NCBI GenBank assembly: GCA_963665935.1
Contig: OY762510.1
Location: 1,798,001-1,862,000, forward strand
Direction: 5' to 3'
Length of the DNA: 64,000 nucleotides
DNA from: Syntrophus sp963665935
GTDB taxonomy: Bacteria > Desulfobacterota > Syntrophia > Syntrophales > Syntrophaceae
The stretch's first letter is position 1, and each line of letters begins with the position of its first letter. The notes below the pieces were generated by a model that was not told the origin of the DNA, made no database searches, and saw only the letters and a program-made list of their open reading frames with translations. Position numbers and translations under genes: made by a program. Below, in pieces: positions 1-7,850 of this stretch.

Positions 1-414
1 CTTCTTGCCTGCCAGGGAGCCGATGAAGTTGTTATATTGACCCGTGGTATTGGATAGACCCGCCTCCATGCCCACGAAGCTGTTGTAGCTTCCGGAGGTG
101 TTGGCATTTCCCGCATAAGGGCCGATAAAGGTGTTATATGAGCCTGTATTTACCTTGCCGGCATATGGTCCCATAAAGGTGTTCCATATGCCGGTGGCGT
201 TCAAACCTGTTTCATAACCGATGAAGGTGTTTCCGGTGCCGGTTGAGCCATATCCCGCATAAGCCCCGAAAAAGGCGTCGAAGGTGCATGAGCTGGTGAG
301 ACTCGCGCCTGCGCTGAGACCATATACGGTATTCCCGGACTCGGTCCCTGCCCGGGCGATGCCTGCAGTCAATATGCACACCGATATTAGGACCACAAAC
401 AGCTTCTTTTTCAT
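1..414 (-). CDS. Secreted repeat protein (C-terminal part missing)
   Basis: Reading leftwards from ATG at 414, an open frame runs off the window edge (138 codons visible). It begins with a signal peptide (MKKKLFVVLISVCILTAG, cleavage near ARA-G). It then carries at least five short degenerate repeats of the form N-T-F-I-G-x-x-A-G, such as YNTFIGPYAG. Such Gly/Asn-rich repeats occur in bacterial surface proteins with beta-roll stalks, some ending in intramolecular chaperone domains; the C-terminus is not visible, so the class is open. A clear AGGAGG lies nine bases before the ATG, which fixes the start. The gene is divergent from the porin at 1174. Function unknown; secretion is well supported. 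Confidence 0.7.
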   Translation of the reverse strand, partial: MKKKLFVVLISVCILTAGIARAGTESGNTVYGLSAGASLTSSCTFDAFFGAYAGYGSTGTGNTFIGYETGLNATGIWNTFMGPYAGKVNTGSYNTFIGPYAGNANTSGSYNSFVGMEAGLSNTTGQYNNFIGSLAGKK

Positions 415-1085
415 GAGATCAAGCCTCCTTGATAAGGGATTGGTTTATAGAACGAGTTAGAAATTCGTCTGCTCCGCGAGATTCGAACACATCCCTGGCA
501 CTCTAAGGGAGCGAAGCTTAAAATTTCCCCCCAACTCTGTCAATAGGGAGAAGCCCGTATTTTCCTGAGAAAAGTCCGAAAAATGTGTAAAGATATGTAA
601 AGGTTGCATTCGTTTACAGGCTGGTTTTCCGCCATGATGTGTCCGGCAGGGAGATACGCACAAAAACACAGAACGTTGAGGAGAGAAAAGATGATGAAAT
701 GAAATAACAGTAATCCGGTTTCCTGATCGACGCGATGATGTCAGCAGTCCTTCTGCTGCAGATCCGTTTTGAAATTCCTGCCCTTTCTCAAGAGTTCATC
801 AAACCTGCGAAGAAGAGTGCAACTCTGTGCCAACCGGCTCTTCTCCTGAAGTTATATCACTGTATTTACTGAATATTATTTCTCTGCGCAACAGCCGGGA
901 AAGGTGTTCCATCTTCTCATGTCATGCATTTCTAAAATCCCTGGGAAAGACAGGTCTAAGCCGGCGCCCTGTCATCCTACAAAATTGTAGAGTAGATTCG
1001 GCAAATAATTACAAATTTGTTCAACTTAAGGGTTTTTTCGCCTCTGAAATAAATGAAATATCAATAATATTAATCAGATACTTGT
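415..1085. other. Long intergenic region without a convincing gene
   Basis: About 670 bases between the divergent repeat protein and the porin. Open frames on both strands (457-669 minus, 827-1105 plus) lack ribosome binding sites and recognisable composition, and I do not accept them. A minus-strand frame ending near 740 looks protein-like over about 35 residues (a charged stretch with RRFDELLRKG) and may be the tail of a lost gene. The recognisable content is regulatory: the dyad at 976-990 and the sigma-54-type promoter at 1086-1102. Confidence 0.5.
976..990 (+). promoter_or_regulatory. Putative enhancer-binding dyad CCTAC-N6-GTAG
   Basis: CCTAC, six bases (aaaatt), then GTAG, about 105 bases before the -24 element of the porin promoter. 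The same dyad occurs twice upstream of nifH (12147-12190), preceded each time by an AT dinucleotide. Spacing from the promoter suits an activator of sigma-54 polymerase. It is not the classical NifA site TGT-N10-ACA. Assignment to NifA is inference. Confidence 0.45.
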
Positions 1086-1102
1086 TCGGCATGGCCTTCG
1101 CT
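1086..1102 (+). promoter_or_regulatory. Sigma-54-type (-24/-12) promoter of the porin gene
   Basis: TCGGCATGGCCTTCGCT fits the -24/-12 consensus YTGGCACGRNNNTTGCW at most positions. The invariant GG (1088-1089) and GC (1100-1101) are at the required 12-base offset. Predicted transcription start is near 1113, giving a leader of about 60 bases before the GTG at 1174. AT-rich, bend-prone DNA separates it from the upstream dyad. Confidence 0.55.
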
Positions 1103-1173
1103 TAATAGAGAGGTAACGATTACCGGAATCGTCTTCAGAACAGAATACGAAATAAGCTTTAGGAGGATAAAAT

Positions 1174-2019
1174 GTGAAAAAGTTATTTTATATCAAATTG
1201 TTGTTGGTCAGTTTGCTGGTCTCTGGTCTGTTGTGCCTTTCCGTTGCGCCGCTCTTTGCCGAGGAAGAAAAGCCAACAGGGGATTTTTCCGTATCGGCAT
1301 TAAGCAAGTATGTCTGGCGTGGCCAGGAACTCAGCCGGGACAGCGTCGTGATTCAACCTTCCATGACTGTCGGCTACAAAGGATTTGCCGTCAATGTCTG
1401 GGGAAACCTGGACACGGACCCCTATGTGGCAAGCTACAAGGATGACAGCGAAAACTGGACGGAAACGGATGTGACCCTTTCCTATTCAAAGACCCTGGGG
1501 CTCTTCAACCTGGGCGCAGGCTACATTTACTATGGCCTTGCCGGGTCCAATGAAAATGGAACGGATATCCACGATTCCCAGGAGATTTATGTCTCCCTGG
1601 GGCTGAACACGCTTCTCTCGCCGACGTTAACGGTCTACAAGGAAATTGACTATTACCACCAGTGGTATTTCCTGCTGGGAATCTCCCATACCTTCGAGTT
1701 TAGCAAGATGGTCTCGCTGAAACTTGCGGCCACGGCGAGTTATCTGCTCAGCGAGGATGAAGAAACCTATCCCGAATATAATGGAGATGCTGAACCGACG
1801 AAGGAAAAATTCAGCAACTTCCATGATGGGACCTTAACGGCCAGCCTGCCCATCAAGGCGAGCCAGTATGTCACGGTCACTCCGCTCATTTCCTATGTCT
1901 TTCCCCTTTCCGGGGATGCAAAGGATGAAATGAAGGGAAGAGGGCTCACGACAGAAAAACCCTCAGACCGCGACAGTTCATTCCTTTATGGCGGCGTGAC
2001 TGTGAGTTTCACGTTCTGA
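1174..2019 (+). CDS. Outer-membrane porin-like protein (TorF/Gcw_chp type)
   Basis: 281 residues with a signal peptide (hydrophobic residues 8-28, cleavage after LFA). The mature part has alternating, aromatic-rich strands and ends in F-T-F, typical of an outer-membrane beta barrel. The opening SVSALSKYVWRGQELS resembles the N-terminus of the Gcw_chp/TorF putative porin family, whose members are often near 250 residues. The start is GTG, since the ATG two bases earlier is followed at once by a stop; AGGAGG sits at 1161-1166. It precedes nifA and has its own sigma-54-type promoter, so it may belong to the nitrogen-fixation regulon. Substrate unknown. Confidence 0.7.
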   Translation: MKKLFYIKLLLVSLLVSGLLCLSVAPLFAEEEKPTGDFSVSALSKYVWRGQELSRDSVVIQPSMTVGYKGFAVNVWGNLDTDPYVASYKDDSENWTETDVTLSYSKTLGLFNLGAGYIYYGLAGSNENGTDIHDSQEIYVSLGLNTLLSPTLTVYKEIDYYHQWYFLLGISHTFEFSKMVSLKLAATASYLLSEDEETYPEYNGDAEPTKEKFSNFHDGTLTASLPIKASQYVTVTPLISYVFPLSGDAKDEMKGRGLTTEKPSDRDSSFLYGGVTVSFTF

Positions 2020-2026
2020 CAAGAAA

Positions 2027-2070
2027 CCGCTGAATCCGGGCCTGGCCCCCGATAACGCCGGATTCAGCGG
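2027..2070 (+). repeat. Perfect 13-bp inverted repeat after the porin gene
   Basis: CCGCTGAATCCGG (2027-2039) is repeated in inverse at 2058-2070 around an 18-base loop, just after the porin stop codon. No T run follows, so it may protect the mRNA 3' end or help the second hairpin downstream to terminate. Confidence 0.6.
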
Positions 2071-2141
2071 ATTTCCAGGACACGGATTTTGAAGCCTTTG
2101 AATGATTTTTTTGGTCCTTTCTTGCCAGCAGGCTTGGTCCT

Positions 2142-2191
2142 AAGCACCGCTCTTTCCCGGTTTTTCTCCGGAGGAGCGGTGCTTGGGTTTT
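2142..2191 (+). terminator. Terminator hairpin between porin gene and nifA
   Basis: AAGCACCGCTC (2142-2152) pairs with GAGCGGTGCTT (2174-2184) and is followed by GGGTTTT. The right arm contains the TTG that would give nifA its longest frame, which argues that nifA really starts at the ATG at 2204. Confidence 0.6.
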
Positions 2192-2203
2192 AAGAGGAAA
2201 CGG

Positions 2204-3736
2204 ATGATTTCGCGTGAAATAAAGGAGCTGTCGCTCCTCTTTGAGATCAGTCAGAAACTGAGTGAGACCCTCGATTTGAAAAAGGTCCTGGCCCCGATCC
2301 TTCAGATGATGGCGGACCACATGGAGATGTTGCGGGGTACGCTTACCATTCTCAACCGGAGCACCGGAGAGATTTTTATCGAAGAGGCCTATGGGCTCAT
2401 GCCCGAAGAACAGGCCAAGGGGAAATACCTCCCTGGTGAGGGGATTACCGGCCGGGTCATCGATACCGGTCAACCCGCCATTATTCCCAGAATCTCCAAT
2501 GAGCCCCTTTTTCTCAATCGGACCGGCTCAAGAAAAAATCTGAATAAGGAAGACATTTCCTTCATCTGCGTTCCCATTAAAATCGGTCCTGAAGCCATCG
2601 GAGCACTCTCTGTCGATCGTCTCTTCAATAAGCGGATCTCCTTTGAGGAAGATGTGCGACTGCTGACGATCATTGCCTCGAGCATCTCTCAGGCCGTACG
2701 CCTGCGCCAACTTGCCGAAGAAGAACTGGACAAGGTCAGGGAAGAGAATTCTCGTCTTCAGAATGAGTTGCGGATCAAGTTTGCCCCGAAAAACATCATC
2801 GGCACCTCGAAAGCCATGCTGGAGGTCTACGATCAAATCAATAAGGTCTGCCAGGCAAACACGACGGTGCTGATTCTCGGAGAAAGCGGCGTCGGCAAGG
2901 AGCGGGTGGCCCATGCTATCCATTATTCATCCAAACGGGCCCGGGGACCTTATATCGCCATCAATTGCGCCGCACTGCCGGAATCGCTGATCGAAAGTGA
3001 ACTCTTCGGCCATGAAAAAGGCGCTTTCACCGGAGCGATAGGAATCCGTAAAGGAAGGTTCGAGATGGCGGAGAAGGGCACGCTGTTCCTCGATGAAATC
3101 GGAGAGCTTTCCCTCGCCCTGCAAGCGAAACTGCTCCGGGTCCTTCAGGAGAAGAAATATGAACGGGTCGGGGGAGGGATGTCCCTCAGGGCGGATGTCC
3201 GGATTATTGCCGCGACGAACCGCAATCTTGAAGAGCTTCTCCAGGAGGGAACGTTCCGGGAGGATCTCTATTACCGCCTGAATATCTTTCCCATTGTCGT
3301 TCCCCCTCTGCGGGACCGTAAAACGGATATCCCTCTTCTGGCCGATTATTTCATCGAGAAGTATGCCAGGGAAATCGGAAAGGAAATCGTCCGGATCTCC
3401 ACCCCGGCGATCGACCTGCTCATGTCCTACGCCTGGCCGGGCAATGTCCGGGAACTGGAGAACTGCATCGAACGGGCGATTCTCCTGAGCACGGACGGAG
3501 TCATTCAAAGCTATCACCTCCCCCCACGCCTCCAACGGGAGGAGATTTCGCAGGGCACAAAATGCAGGGGGGCCTTCAAGGCAATGATCGCCGCCTATGA
3601 GCAGGAAATCCTCCTGGAAGAACTCAAACGGTGCCGCGGGAACATGGCCAGAGCGGCCCGGGCCCTGGGGATGACGGAACGGGTCATGGGGTTGAGGATT
3701 GCCAAGTACGGCATAGACCCTGGGCTCTTCAAGTAA
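2204..3736 (+). CDS. nifA: NifA, sigma-54-dependent nitrogen fixation activator
   Basis: About 510 residues. An N-terminal GAF sensor domain (residues 1-155, opening REIKELSLLFEISQKL as in NifA) leads to a linker and an AAA+ domain with Walker A GESGVGKE, the sigma-54-contacting GAFTGA loop (inside ESELFGHEKGAFTGA) and the arginine-finger region. The C-terminus is a Fis-type helix-turn-helix (NMARAARALGMTERVMGLRI). It should activate sigma-54 promoters of nif genes. A TTG at 2183 would add seven residues but lies in a terminator stem; GAGG precedes ATG 2204. It lies 8.6 kb from the nif operon, separated by the R-M island and the cassette array. A decayed copy of its 3' end is at 7321-7522. 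Confidence 0.9.
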   Translation: MISREIKELSLLFEISQKLSETLDLKKVLAPILQMMADHMEMLRGTLTILNRSTGEIFIEEAYGLMPEEQAKGKYLPGEGITGRVIDTGQPAIIPRISNEPLFLNRTGSRKNLNKEDISFICVPIKIGPEAIGALSVDRLFNKRISFEEDVRLLTIIASSISQAVRLRQLAEEELDKVREENSRLQNELRIKFAPKNIIGTSKAMLEVYDQINKVCQANTTVLILGESGVGKERVAHAIHYSSKRARGPYIAINCAALPESLIESELFGHEKGAFTGAIGIRKGRFEMAEKGTLFLDEIGELSLALQAKLLRVLQEKKYERVGGGMSLRADVRIIAATNRNLEELLQEGTFREDLYYRLNIFPIVVPPLRDRKTDIPLLADYFIEKYAREIGKEIVRISTPAIDLLMSYAWPGNVRELENCIERAILLSTDGVIQSYHLPPRLQREEISQGTKCRGAFKAMIAAYEQEILLEELKRCRGNMARAARALGMTERVMGLRIAKYGIDPGLFK

Positions 3737-3760
3737 ACTTTATTTCCTCTTCCAGCATAT

Positions 3761-3801
3761 TTGTTGCCAACTATTTCGTTGGTAAAAATGGTTGGCAACA
3801 A
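3761..3801. repeat. 11-bp inverted repeat just after nifA
   Basis: TTGTTGCCAAC (3761-3771) and GTTGGCAACAA (3791-3801) form a perfect 11-bp stem with a 19-base loop. No U tract follows in the + direction. It marks the left edge of the R-M island and could be a terminator for nifA or a recombination trace; neither can be decided here. Confidence 0.5.
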
Positions 3802-3877
3802 TCCATCATAATTGCGATACACGAAATGGTTCTTATGAAATTGGTTGTGCCATCCAAATAAAACATTCCTGTCGCTG

Positions 3878-3917
3878 AAGTATAAATATTCAGACTATAG
3901 TCTGTGGATTTATACTT
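3878..3917. promoter_or_regulatory. 40-bp symmetrical operator of the R-M controller protein
   Basis: The central palindrome AGACTATAGTCT (3892-3903) contains the GACT...AGTC halves known from C-protein boxes. It is flanked at exactly equal distance by AAGTATAAAT (3878-3887) and ATTTATACTT (3908-3917), so the whole 40 bp is a dyad centred at 3897/3898. TATAAAT appears on both strands at mirror positions and could serve as -10 elements in both directions. It ends just before the controller gene, as expected for autoregulation. Confidence 0.6.
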
Positions 3918-3939
3918 TCCCTTCCGCCATGATGCACCG

Positions 3940-4209
3940 ATGCAAGCAATTGAAAGATCAACAACTGCAGAGGAAGAGCCTTTAGCAAAGGCATTTGGCA
4001 TGACATTGCGCCACCTGCGTCAAGATTGTGGATTGTCCCAGGAGTATCTTGGTTTCAAAAGCGGATATCATCGTACCTACATCAGTCTCCTTGAACGGGG
4101 GAAGAAAAGCCCCTCTCTGCAGACCATCTTCAGATTGTCGGAAGCACTCAACATCGATCCATCCGAACTCATCAAACAGGTTCAGTCCAGAAATGATGAA
4201 TTCATCTAA
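3940..4209 (+). CDS. R-M controller (C) protein, XRE-family helix-turn-helix
   Basis: 89 residues from ATG 3940; a GTG at 3904 would add 12 residues but overlaps the operator region. The body is a lambda-repressor-like helix-turn-helix (FGMTLRHLRQDCGLSQEYLG, then RTYISLLERGKKSPSLQTI). That spacing is usual in C proteins of restriction-modification systems, which bind their own promoter and time endonuclease expression. It lies 27 bases before the endonuclease gene on the same strand, and a symmetrical operator precedes it. There is no clear Shine-Dalgarno, in keeping with the leaderless mRNAs known for C genes. Start choice is uncertain. Confidence 0.75.
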   Translation: MQAIERSTTAEEEPLAKAFGMTLRHLRQDCGLSQEYLGFKSGYHRTYISLLERGKKSPSLQTIFRLSEALNIDPSELIKQVQSRNDEFI

Positions 4210-4236
4210 ACCCTAAAGGCTGGTAATGATTAGATT

Positions 4237-4845
4237 ATGAAGATCGTACAGATTGAGCGAATCATCGATGCGGGAACTTTTTCACAGTCGGAGGAATGGC
4301 AAACTATTGAATTGCAGATTTTTCAAGCAATAAAGTCTATTGAATGGCCACCGGGCTCCGGATCATTCACATTGTTTAATGAACCGGGTAAGAAACGCGG
4401 ACAGGGGAGCGGCGTTAAACCTATAAAGAAGGCCTGCATGCAGAAGTTGCAATCCTTTGGATGGCAATTGGAAACGCCCGTTGATATAGCGACCGTCAGA
4501 AGGCCGGGACCTATGGATGCCACGTGCCGCGTAAGAAACCGCCTTTTCTGTGTGGAGTGGGAGACAGGAAATATTTCTTCAAGTCACCGATCGGTTAACA
4601 AAATGGCCTTGGGAATCATGAAAAAAATCCTGATTGGCGGCGCCCTTATACTACCCACCCGGGAAATGTATAAATTCCTGACTGACCGTATCGGCAACTT
4701 CCGTGAACTTGCGCCTTATTTTCCGTTGTGGAAAGCTTTGAACATCGAGGAAGGACTGCTTCTCATCATTGCCATAGAACATGATGCGACCAGTGACAGG
4801 GTGCCGAAGATTCAAAAGGGAACGGATGGGCGTGCCCTTCAGTAA
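4237..4845 (+). CDS. BamHI-like type II restriction endonuclease
   Basis: 202 residues (BamHI has 213). The core EWETGNISSSHRSVNK matches the BamHI active-site segment (EFETGNISSAHRSMNK), and the tail LTDRIGNFRELAPYF followed by PKIQKGTDG also follows BamHI. The catalytic acids of BamHI have counterparts: D94 in GPMD, E107 and E109 in EWET, and probably E79. It should cut double-stranded DNA at a BamHI-type site; GGATCC is the likeliest guess but the recognition residues cannot be judged by eye. It is preceded by the controller gene, and its 3' end overlaps the convergent methyltransferase by seven bases. It seems complete and functional. Confidence 0.85.
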   Translation: MKIVQIERIIDAGTFSQSEEWQTIELQIFQAIKSIEWPPGSGSFTLFNEPGKKRGQGSGVKPIKKACMQKLQSFGWQLETPVDIATVRRPGPMDATCRVRNRLFCVEWETGNISSSHRSVNKMALGIMKKILIGGALILPTREMYKFLTDRIGNFRELAPYFPLWKALNIEEGLLLIIAIEHDATSDRVPKIQKGTDGRALQ

Positions 4846-6224
4846 CGGATTTTCTGCAATATCAATATAAACTCACGGCGCATGGTGTTTGAGATACCGG
4901 TGATGGGCCGGCTCATCACCTTAATGGGTTTAAATCCGAAGTCTGTGCTCATGTCGATCAATATCTCGTGCAACCCTTTCACCTCATCAGCGGGAATGCC
5001 TAACACCTTCCCTAACTGGTTATTATTCGTTCCGACGACAATTGTACAAAAGCGACCAGAACGTAACACGCGTGAACATTCCGACAGGACCTTGCCCATA
5101 TCCTCCAGATAAAACTTATATTTTTCGGACAAAGTGCGACCTCGGAGCCCAATCATCCAATCACGAAGGATACCGCTATCAACCCCCATGAAGTTCAAGT
5201 GGAAGGAATCATTGGCCAGATAATCGATGGCAAAACTGTAAGGCGGTGAAAAAATGATTCCGTCAATGCTGTGATCATCCAGAATTAACTTTCTTGCATC
5301 TCCCTCCAGGACCTCTGCCGGTGCAAGTTCCATTTCCAAGTCGATCAACACTCTCTGAATTTTTTCCGCAGCAAAGAGATAACGATCCAGGATGGATTTG
5401 AATTGATCAAGGGGCGTTTTCCGGGAACTTCTCTCCGCGTACCCTGCACTGTCAAGATAGCTGAGCAACAGGAAATTGTAGGTATTTAGGGTATCCTTTT
5501 CATTTGCTGTTAATGTCTTAGGGCCTTTCGATGTGGCATATTTCGCCGTTTCTTCCATAACATTCATGAAGTCTTGGCGAGTCTGTTTCGGAGGCTTGGT
5601 TGCAGGGGACGGTTGGCCAACTCTTTTTTGAAAGTAGGTAAAAACCTCCTCATAATTATCAAGGGCATTTCTTGCCCGTAGCAAAGACATGCTTAAGGCA
5701 TCGAGCTTTGTTCGAGTCATGAAACGGCAAAAAGGACTGGCATCAATACCAACGGACCGAATGCCCATCAGACTCGCCTCAACCAGAACCGTTCCCGAAC
5801 CCATCATGGGATCCAGCACCGTATCTCCTGATTTCAGACCCATGACATTCATCAGTCCTTTGATCATCTGGGGATGAAATTTTCCTCGATAAGGAAAAAG
5901 GCCATGGGTCGCATAGCCGGTACGAAAGATGTTTTTTTCAAAAAATAATTTTAGTCGGGATGAAGAATGACCAGGAAGTTTCAGGGGTTCCCCTGTACAC
6001 ATCAGAAAATGACGCGTATATTGGCCGCCAACCTGTGCAAAATAGGCGGCGTTCCGGATCAATTCTGTATCGGAAAGAATGAGTTTTTCGTAAAATGCCA
6101 GTTCCAGTTCATAGAGATCGTTCAAATTTGGAATCAGGTGGAATTCCTGAGGAAACAACCTATGAGTAAGATCCTGGCTGAGTGCGGCAACAACCGTTTT
6201 TGAGTTTGTCTCGAACTCCATCAT
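4839..6224 (-). CDS. DNA methyltransferase of the R-M system (motif I before SPPY)
   Basis: 461 residues. The SAM-binding motif DPMMGSGT lies near residue 137 and the catalytic SPPY motif (FSPPYSFAIDY) near residue 330, so motif I precedes motif IV. SPPY is common in N4-cytosine and some N6-adenine DNA methyltransferases. The N-terminal 120 residues and the segment between the motifs are long and may hold target recognition. It overlaps the second methyltransferase by four bases (ATGA), indicating co-translation. Tail-to-tail with the endonuclease, it is a candidate for protecting the host site, but which of the two methyltransferases matches the endonuclease is unclear. Confidence 0.8.
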   Translation of the reverse strand: MMEFETNSKTVVAALSQDLTHRLFPQEFHLIPNLNDLYELELAFYEKLILSDTELIRNAAYFAQVGGQYTRHFLMCTGEPLKLPGHSSSRLKLFFEKNIFRTGYATHGLFPYRGKFHPQMIKGLMNVMGLKSGDTVLDPMMGSGTVLVEASLMGIRSVGIDASPFCRFMTRTKLDALSMSLLRARNALDNYEEVFTYFQKRVGQPSPATKPPKQTRQDFMNVMEETAKYATSKGPKTLTANEKDTLNTYNFLLLSYLDSAGYAERSSRKTPLDQFKSILDRYLFAAEKIQRVLIDLEMELAPAEVLEGDARKLILDDHSIDGIIFSPPYSFAIDYLANDSFHLNFMGVDSGILRDWMIGLRGRTLSEKYKFYLEDMGKVLSECSRVLRSGRFCTIVVGTNNNQLGKVLGIPADEVKGLHEILIDMSTDFGFKPIKVMSRPITGISNTMRREFILILQKIRY

Positions 6225-7093
6225 TCTTCAACAAAATCTTCTGATTTATGTGGACTCAAGCTCATCGTCTGCAGTCGCTCGATGATGACGTCGCAGCTTT
6301 CCATGTCCATGCCGATCCAATGACGTCTAAGACGCTCACACACATCATAGGTCGTTCCGCTGCCGCCAAACGGGTCAAGCACCAGATCACACTCACGGGT
6401 GGACATCTGGACAACACGTTCCAGAATCTTGGTCGATAATTGATTCAAGGTCCTTTTGCGGCTTTTGAATTTCCAGTGACGGACAGGGGTAATATCATTC
6501 CACACATCGGTCAGGTTCACCCCGTTTGGATTCATGGCTCCTCGGTGCCCTCCATAGTCTTTAAGCTCCTGACCACAGTGGCGGCATTTTTCAATCGGAG
6601 TACGAATTCTTCGAAAAGTCTTTGCTTTTCCCTTTGTGAAATACAGCAAGCTGTAATGTGATGGATAAAGTCTGCCGGGTATAGGCAGAGAAAGCTTGAG
6701 ATTGATTGCGATCCAGTGCCGAAACATCATTCCTGATTCTGCCAGATAACTTCCCAAATGAATGTTCCAACTGGGAAGATTATAAACAAAAAGCGATCCT
6801 CCCGGTTTTAAGATTCTGATGCAGTGGGTAAGCCACGTCCGGCACCATGATAGATAATCATTGTCGGAACGGCGGTCGTTTACTAGATTTCCATATTTTT
6901 TTGATAGATTGAAAGGAGGGTCTGCAAATACGGTATCGATAGAACCATCATTGATGTACGGCAGAATATTAAGGCAGTCTCCCTCATATAGTATGCCGTA
7001 CTGGCTTGAGAAAACCGGATCTTTGTTTATAGCCGGATTAACTATGGATATTGGCATCCATAATTCGGGTTTATTGAGTGATGGAAGAGACAT
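6221..7093 (-). CDS. DNA methyltransferase, beta-type motif order (DPPF ... DPFGGSGT)
   Basis: 290 residues. The catalytic motif ADPPFNLS is near residue 58 and the SAM-binding motif DPFGGSGT near 245, so motif IV precedes motif I as in beta-class amino-methyltransferases (N6-adenine or N4-cytosine). A Cys-x2-Cys pair (CRHCGQELKD) in the middle suggests a small metal-bound element in the target-recognition part. First gene of a two-gene minus-strand unit whose stop overlaps the next start. Two methyltransferases beside one BamHI-like enzyme is unusual. The AT-rich 7094-7130 probably holds its promoter. Confidence 0.8.
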   Translation of the reverse strand: MSLPSLNKPELWMPISIVNPAINKDPVFSSQYGILYEGDCLNILPYINDGSIDTVFADPPFNLSKKYGNLVNDRRSDNDYLSWCRTWLTHCIRILKPGGSLFVYNLPSWNIHLGSYLAESGMMFRHWIAINLKLSLPIPGRLYPSHYSLLYFTKGKAKTFRRIRTPIEKCRHCGQELKDYGGHRGAMNPNGVNLTDVWNDITPVRHWKFKSRKRTLNQLSTKILERVVQMSTRECDLVLDPFGGSGTTYDVCERLRRHWIGMDMESCDVIIERLQTMSLSPHKSEDFVEE

Positions 7094-7320
7094 AAGTTTT
7101 ATATTTTCACCTTATCACTTTGGAAGGGAGATCTGTTTTTCCACGGAAATGTCCAACTCCAGTAAGAAAGCATTGTAAATTGCCTGATACGATCAAAAGA
7201 TATTTTGCAAGCGGTAAATATCATTGATCTCTGCGGTTGAGTAATCTTTGATCAGCGTGATGATCGGAATTATAGGGAGGGCCTATGTCTGTGTCAAGGA
7301 GCATTCCGTGTGGAATTCCG

Positions 7321-7522
7321 GGGAAAGTATGCCAGGGAAATCGCAAAAGAAATTGTCCGGATTTCTACCTAGGCGATCGACCTCCTCATGTCCTATGCCT
7401 GGCCGGGTAATGTATGTCGTGGAAATATGGCCAGAGCGGCCTGGGCCCTGGGGACGATGACGGAAAGGGTTATGGGGGTGAGGATTGCCAGGTACGGCAT
7501 AGATCCCGGTGTTTTCAAATGA
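7321..7522 (+). pseudogene. Decayed copy of the nifA 3' end
   Basis: Base-by-base similarity to intact nifA: 7321-7410 matches nifA about 3357-3447, then 7411-7522 matches about 3631-3736, with some 180 bases in between deleted. The central part is clearly NifA-like (AIDLLMSYAWPGN, then MARAA.ALG). A TAG replaces a proline codon at about 7369, and the remnant ends in its own TGA at 7520. It is on the same strand as nifA, on the far side of the R-M genes. Bases 7094-7320, between the methyltransferase and this remnant, hold no gene that I can support. Confidence 0.8.
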
Positions 7523-7598
7523 GTCTGAATCTCTGATCCAAGAATATTGCCGTTATGACGTTTTGGTCGTATAACTACAACACAGTAGAGGTGACATT

Positions 7599-7850
7599 AT
7601 GGCAACAGCAGCCAAACGAGTTACCGTATATTTGGACCCAGAGCTACACAAAGCGCTTCGACTGAAAGCCGTCGAGACTTCTCAGTCCGTGTCGGAACTT
7701 GTCAATAGAGCCGTCAGAAAAGCCCTGTCGGAGAATCCGCTGCCTTCGGGCTGTGAGAATCTGACTGGTCAGGAACGATATTCCATTCAAGACGAGGAAG
7801 GCACCGTATGGGTAGTGAAGGTTGGGCATAGGAAGGACATCCACCGATAG
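7599..7850 (+). pseudogene. CopG antitoxin fused to the end of a RelE toxin (collapsed TA module)
   Basis: 83 residues. Residues 1-46 are a ribbon-helix-helix antitoxin head (RVTVYLDPELHKALRLKA, then SVSELVNRAVR). Residues 47-83 read like the second half of a RelE/ParE toxin: NPLPSGCENLTGQERY, normally followed by the RxGDYR core, and finally VVKVGHRKDIHR, the usual last strand. The toxin N-terminus and the basic catalytic core are missing, so two genes appear merged by deletions. The frame is open and could still give a DNA-binding protein, but toxicity is unlikely. The ATG has only a weak GAGG-like signal (GAGGTGAC, 7589-7596). Confidence 0.55.

Noticed and set aside
457..669. Minus-strand open frame of 70 codons
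   Set aside because: No binding site or recognisable pattern; sits in an intergenic region with changing composition.
827..1105. Open frame of 92 codons upstream of the porin gene
   Set aside because: No ribosome binding site, unlikely composition, and it spans the putative enhancer dyad and sigma-54 promoter.
3761..3801. Inverted repeat with GCCAAC/GTTGGC ends, considered as a fifth attC site
   Set aside because: Only 41 bp, perfect stem without extruded bases, and no cassette-like gene precedes it.
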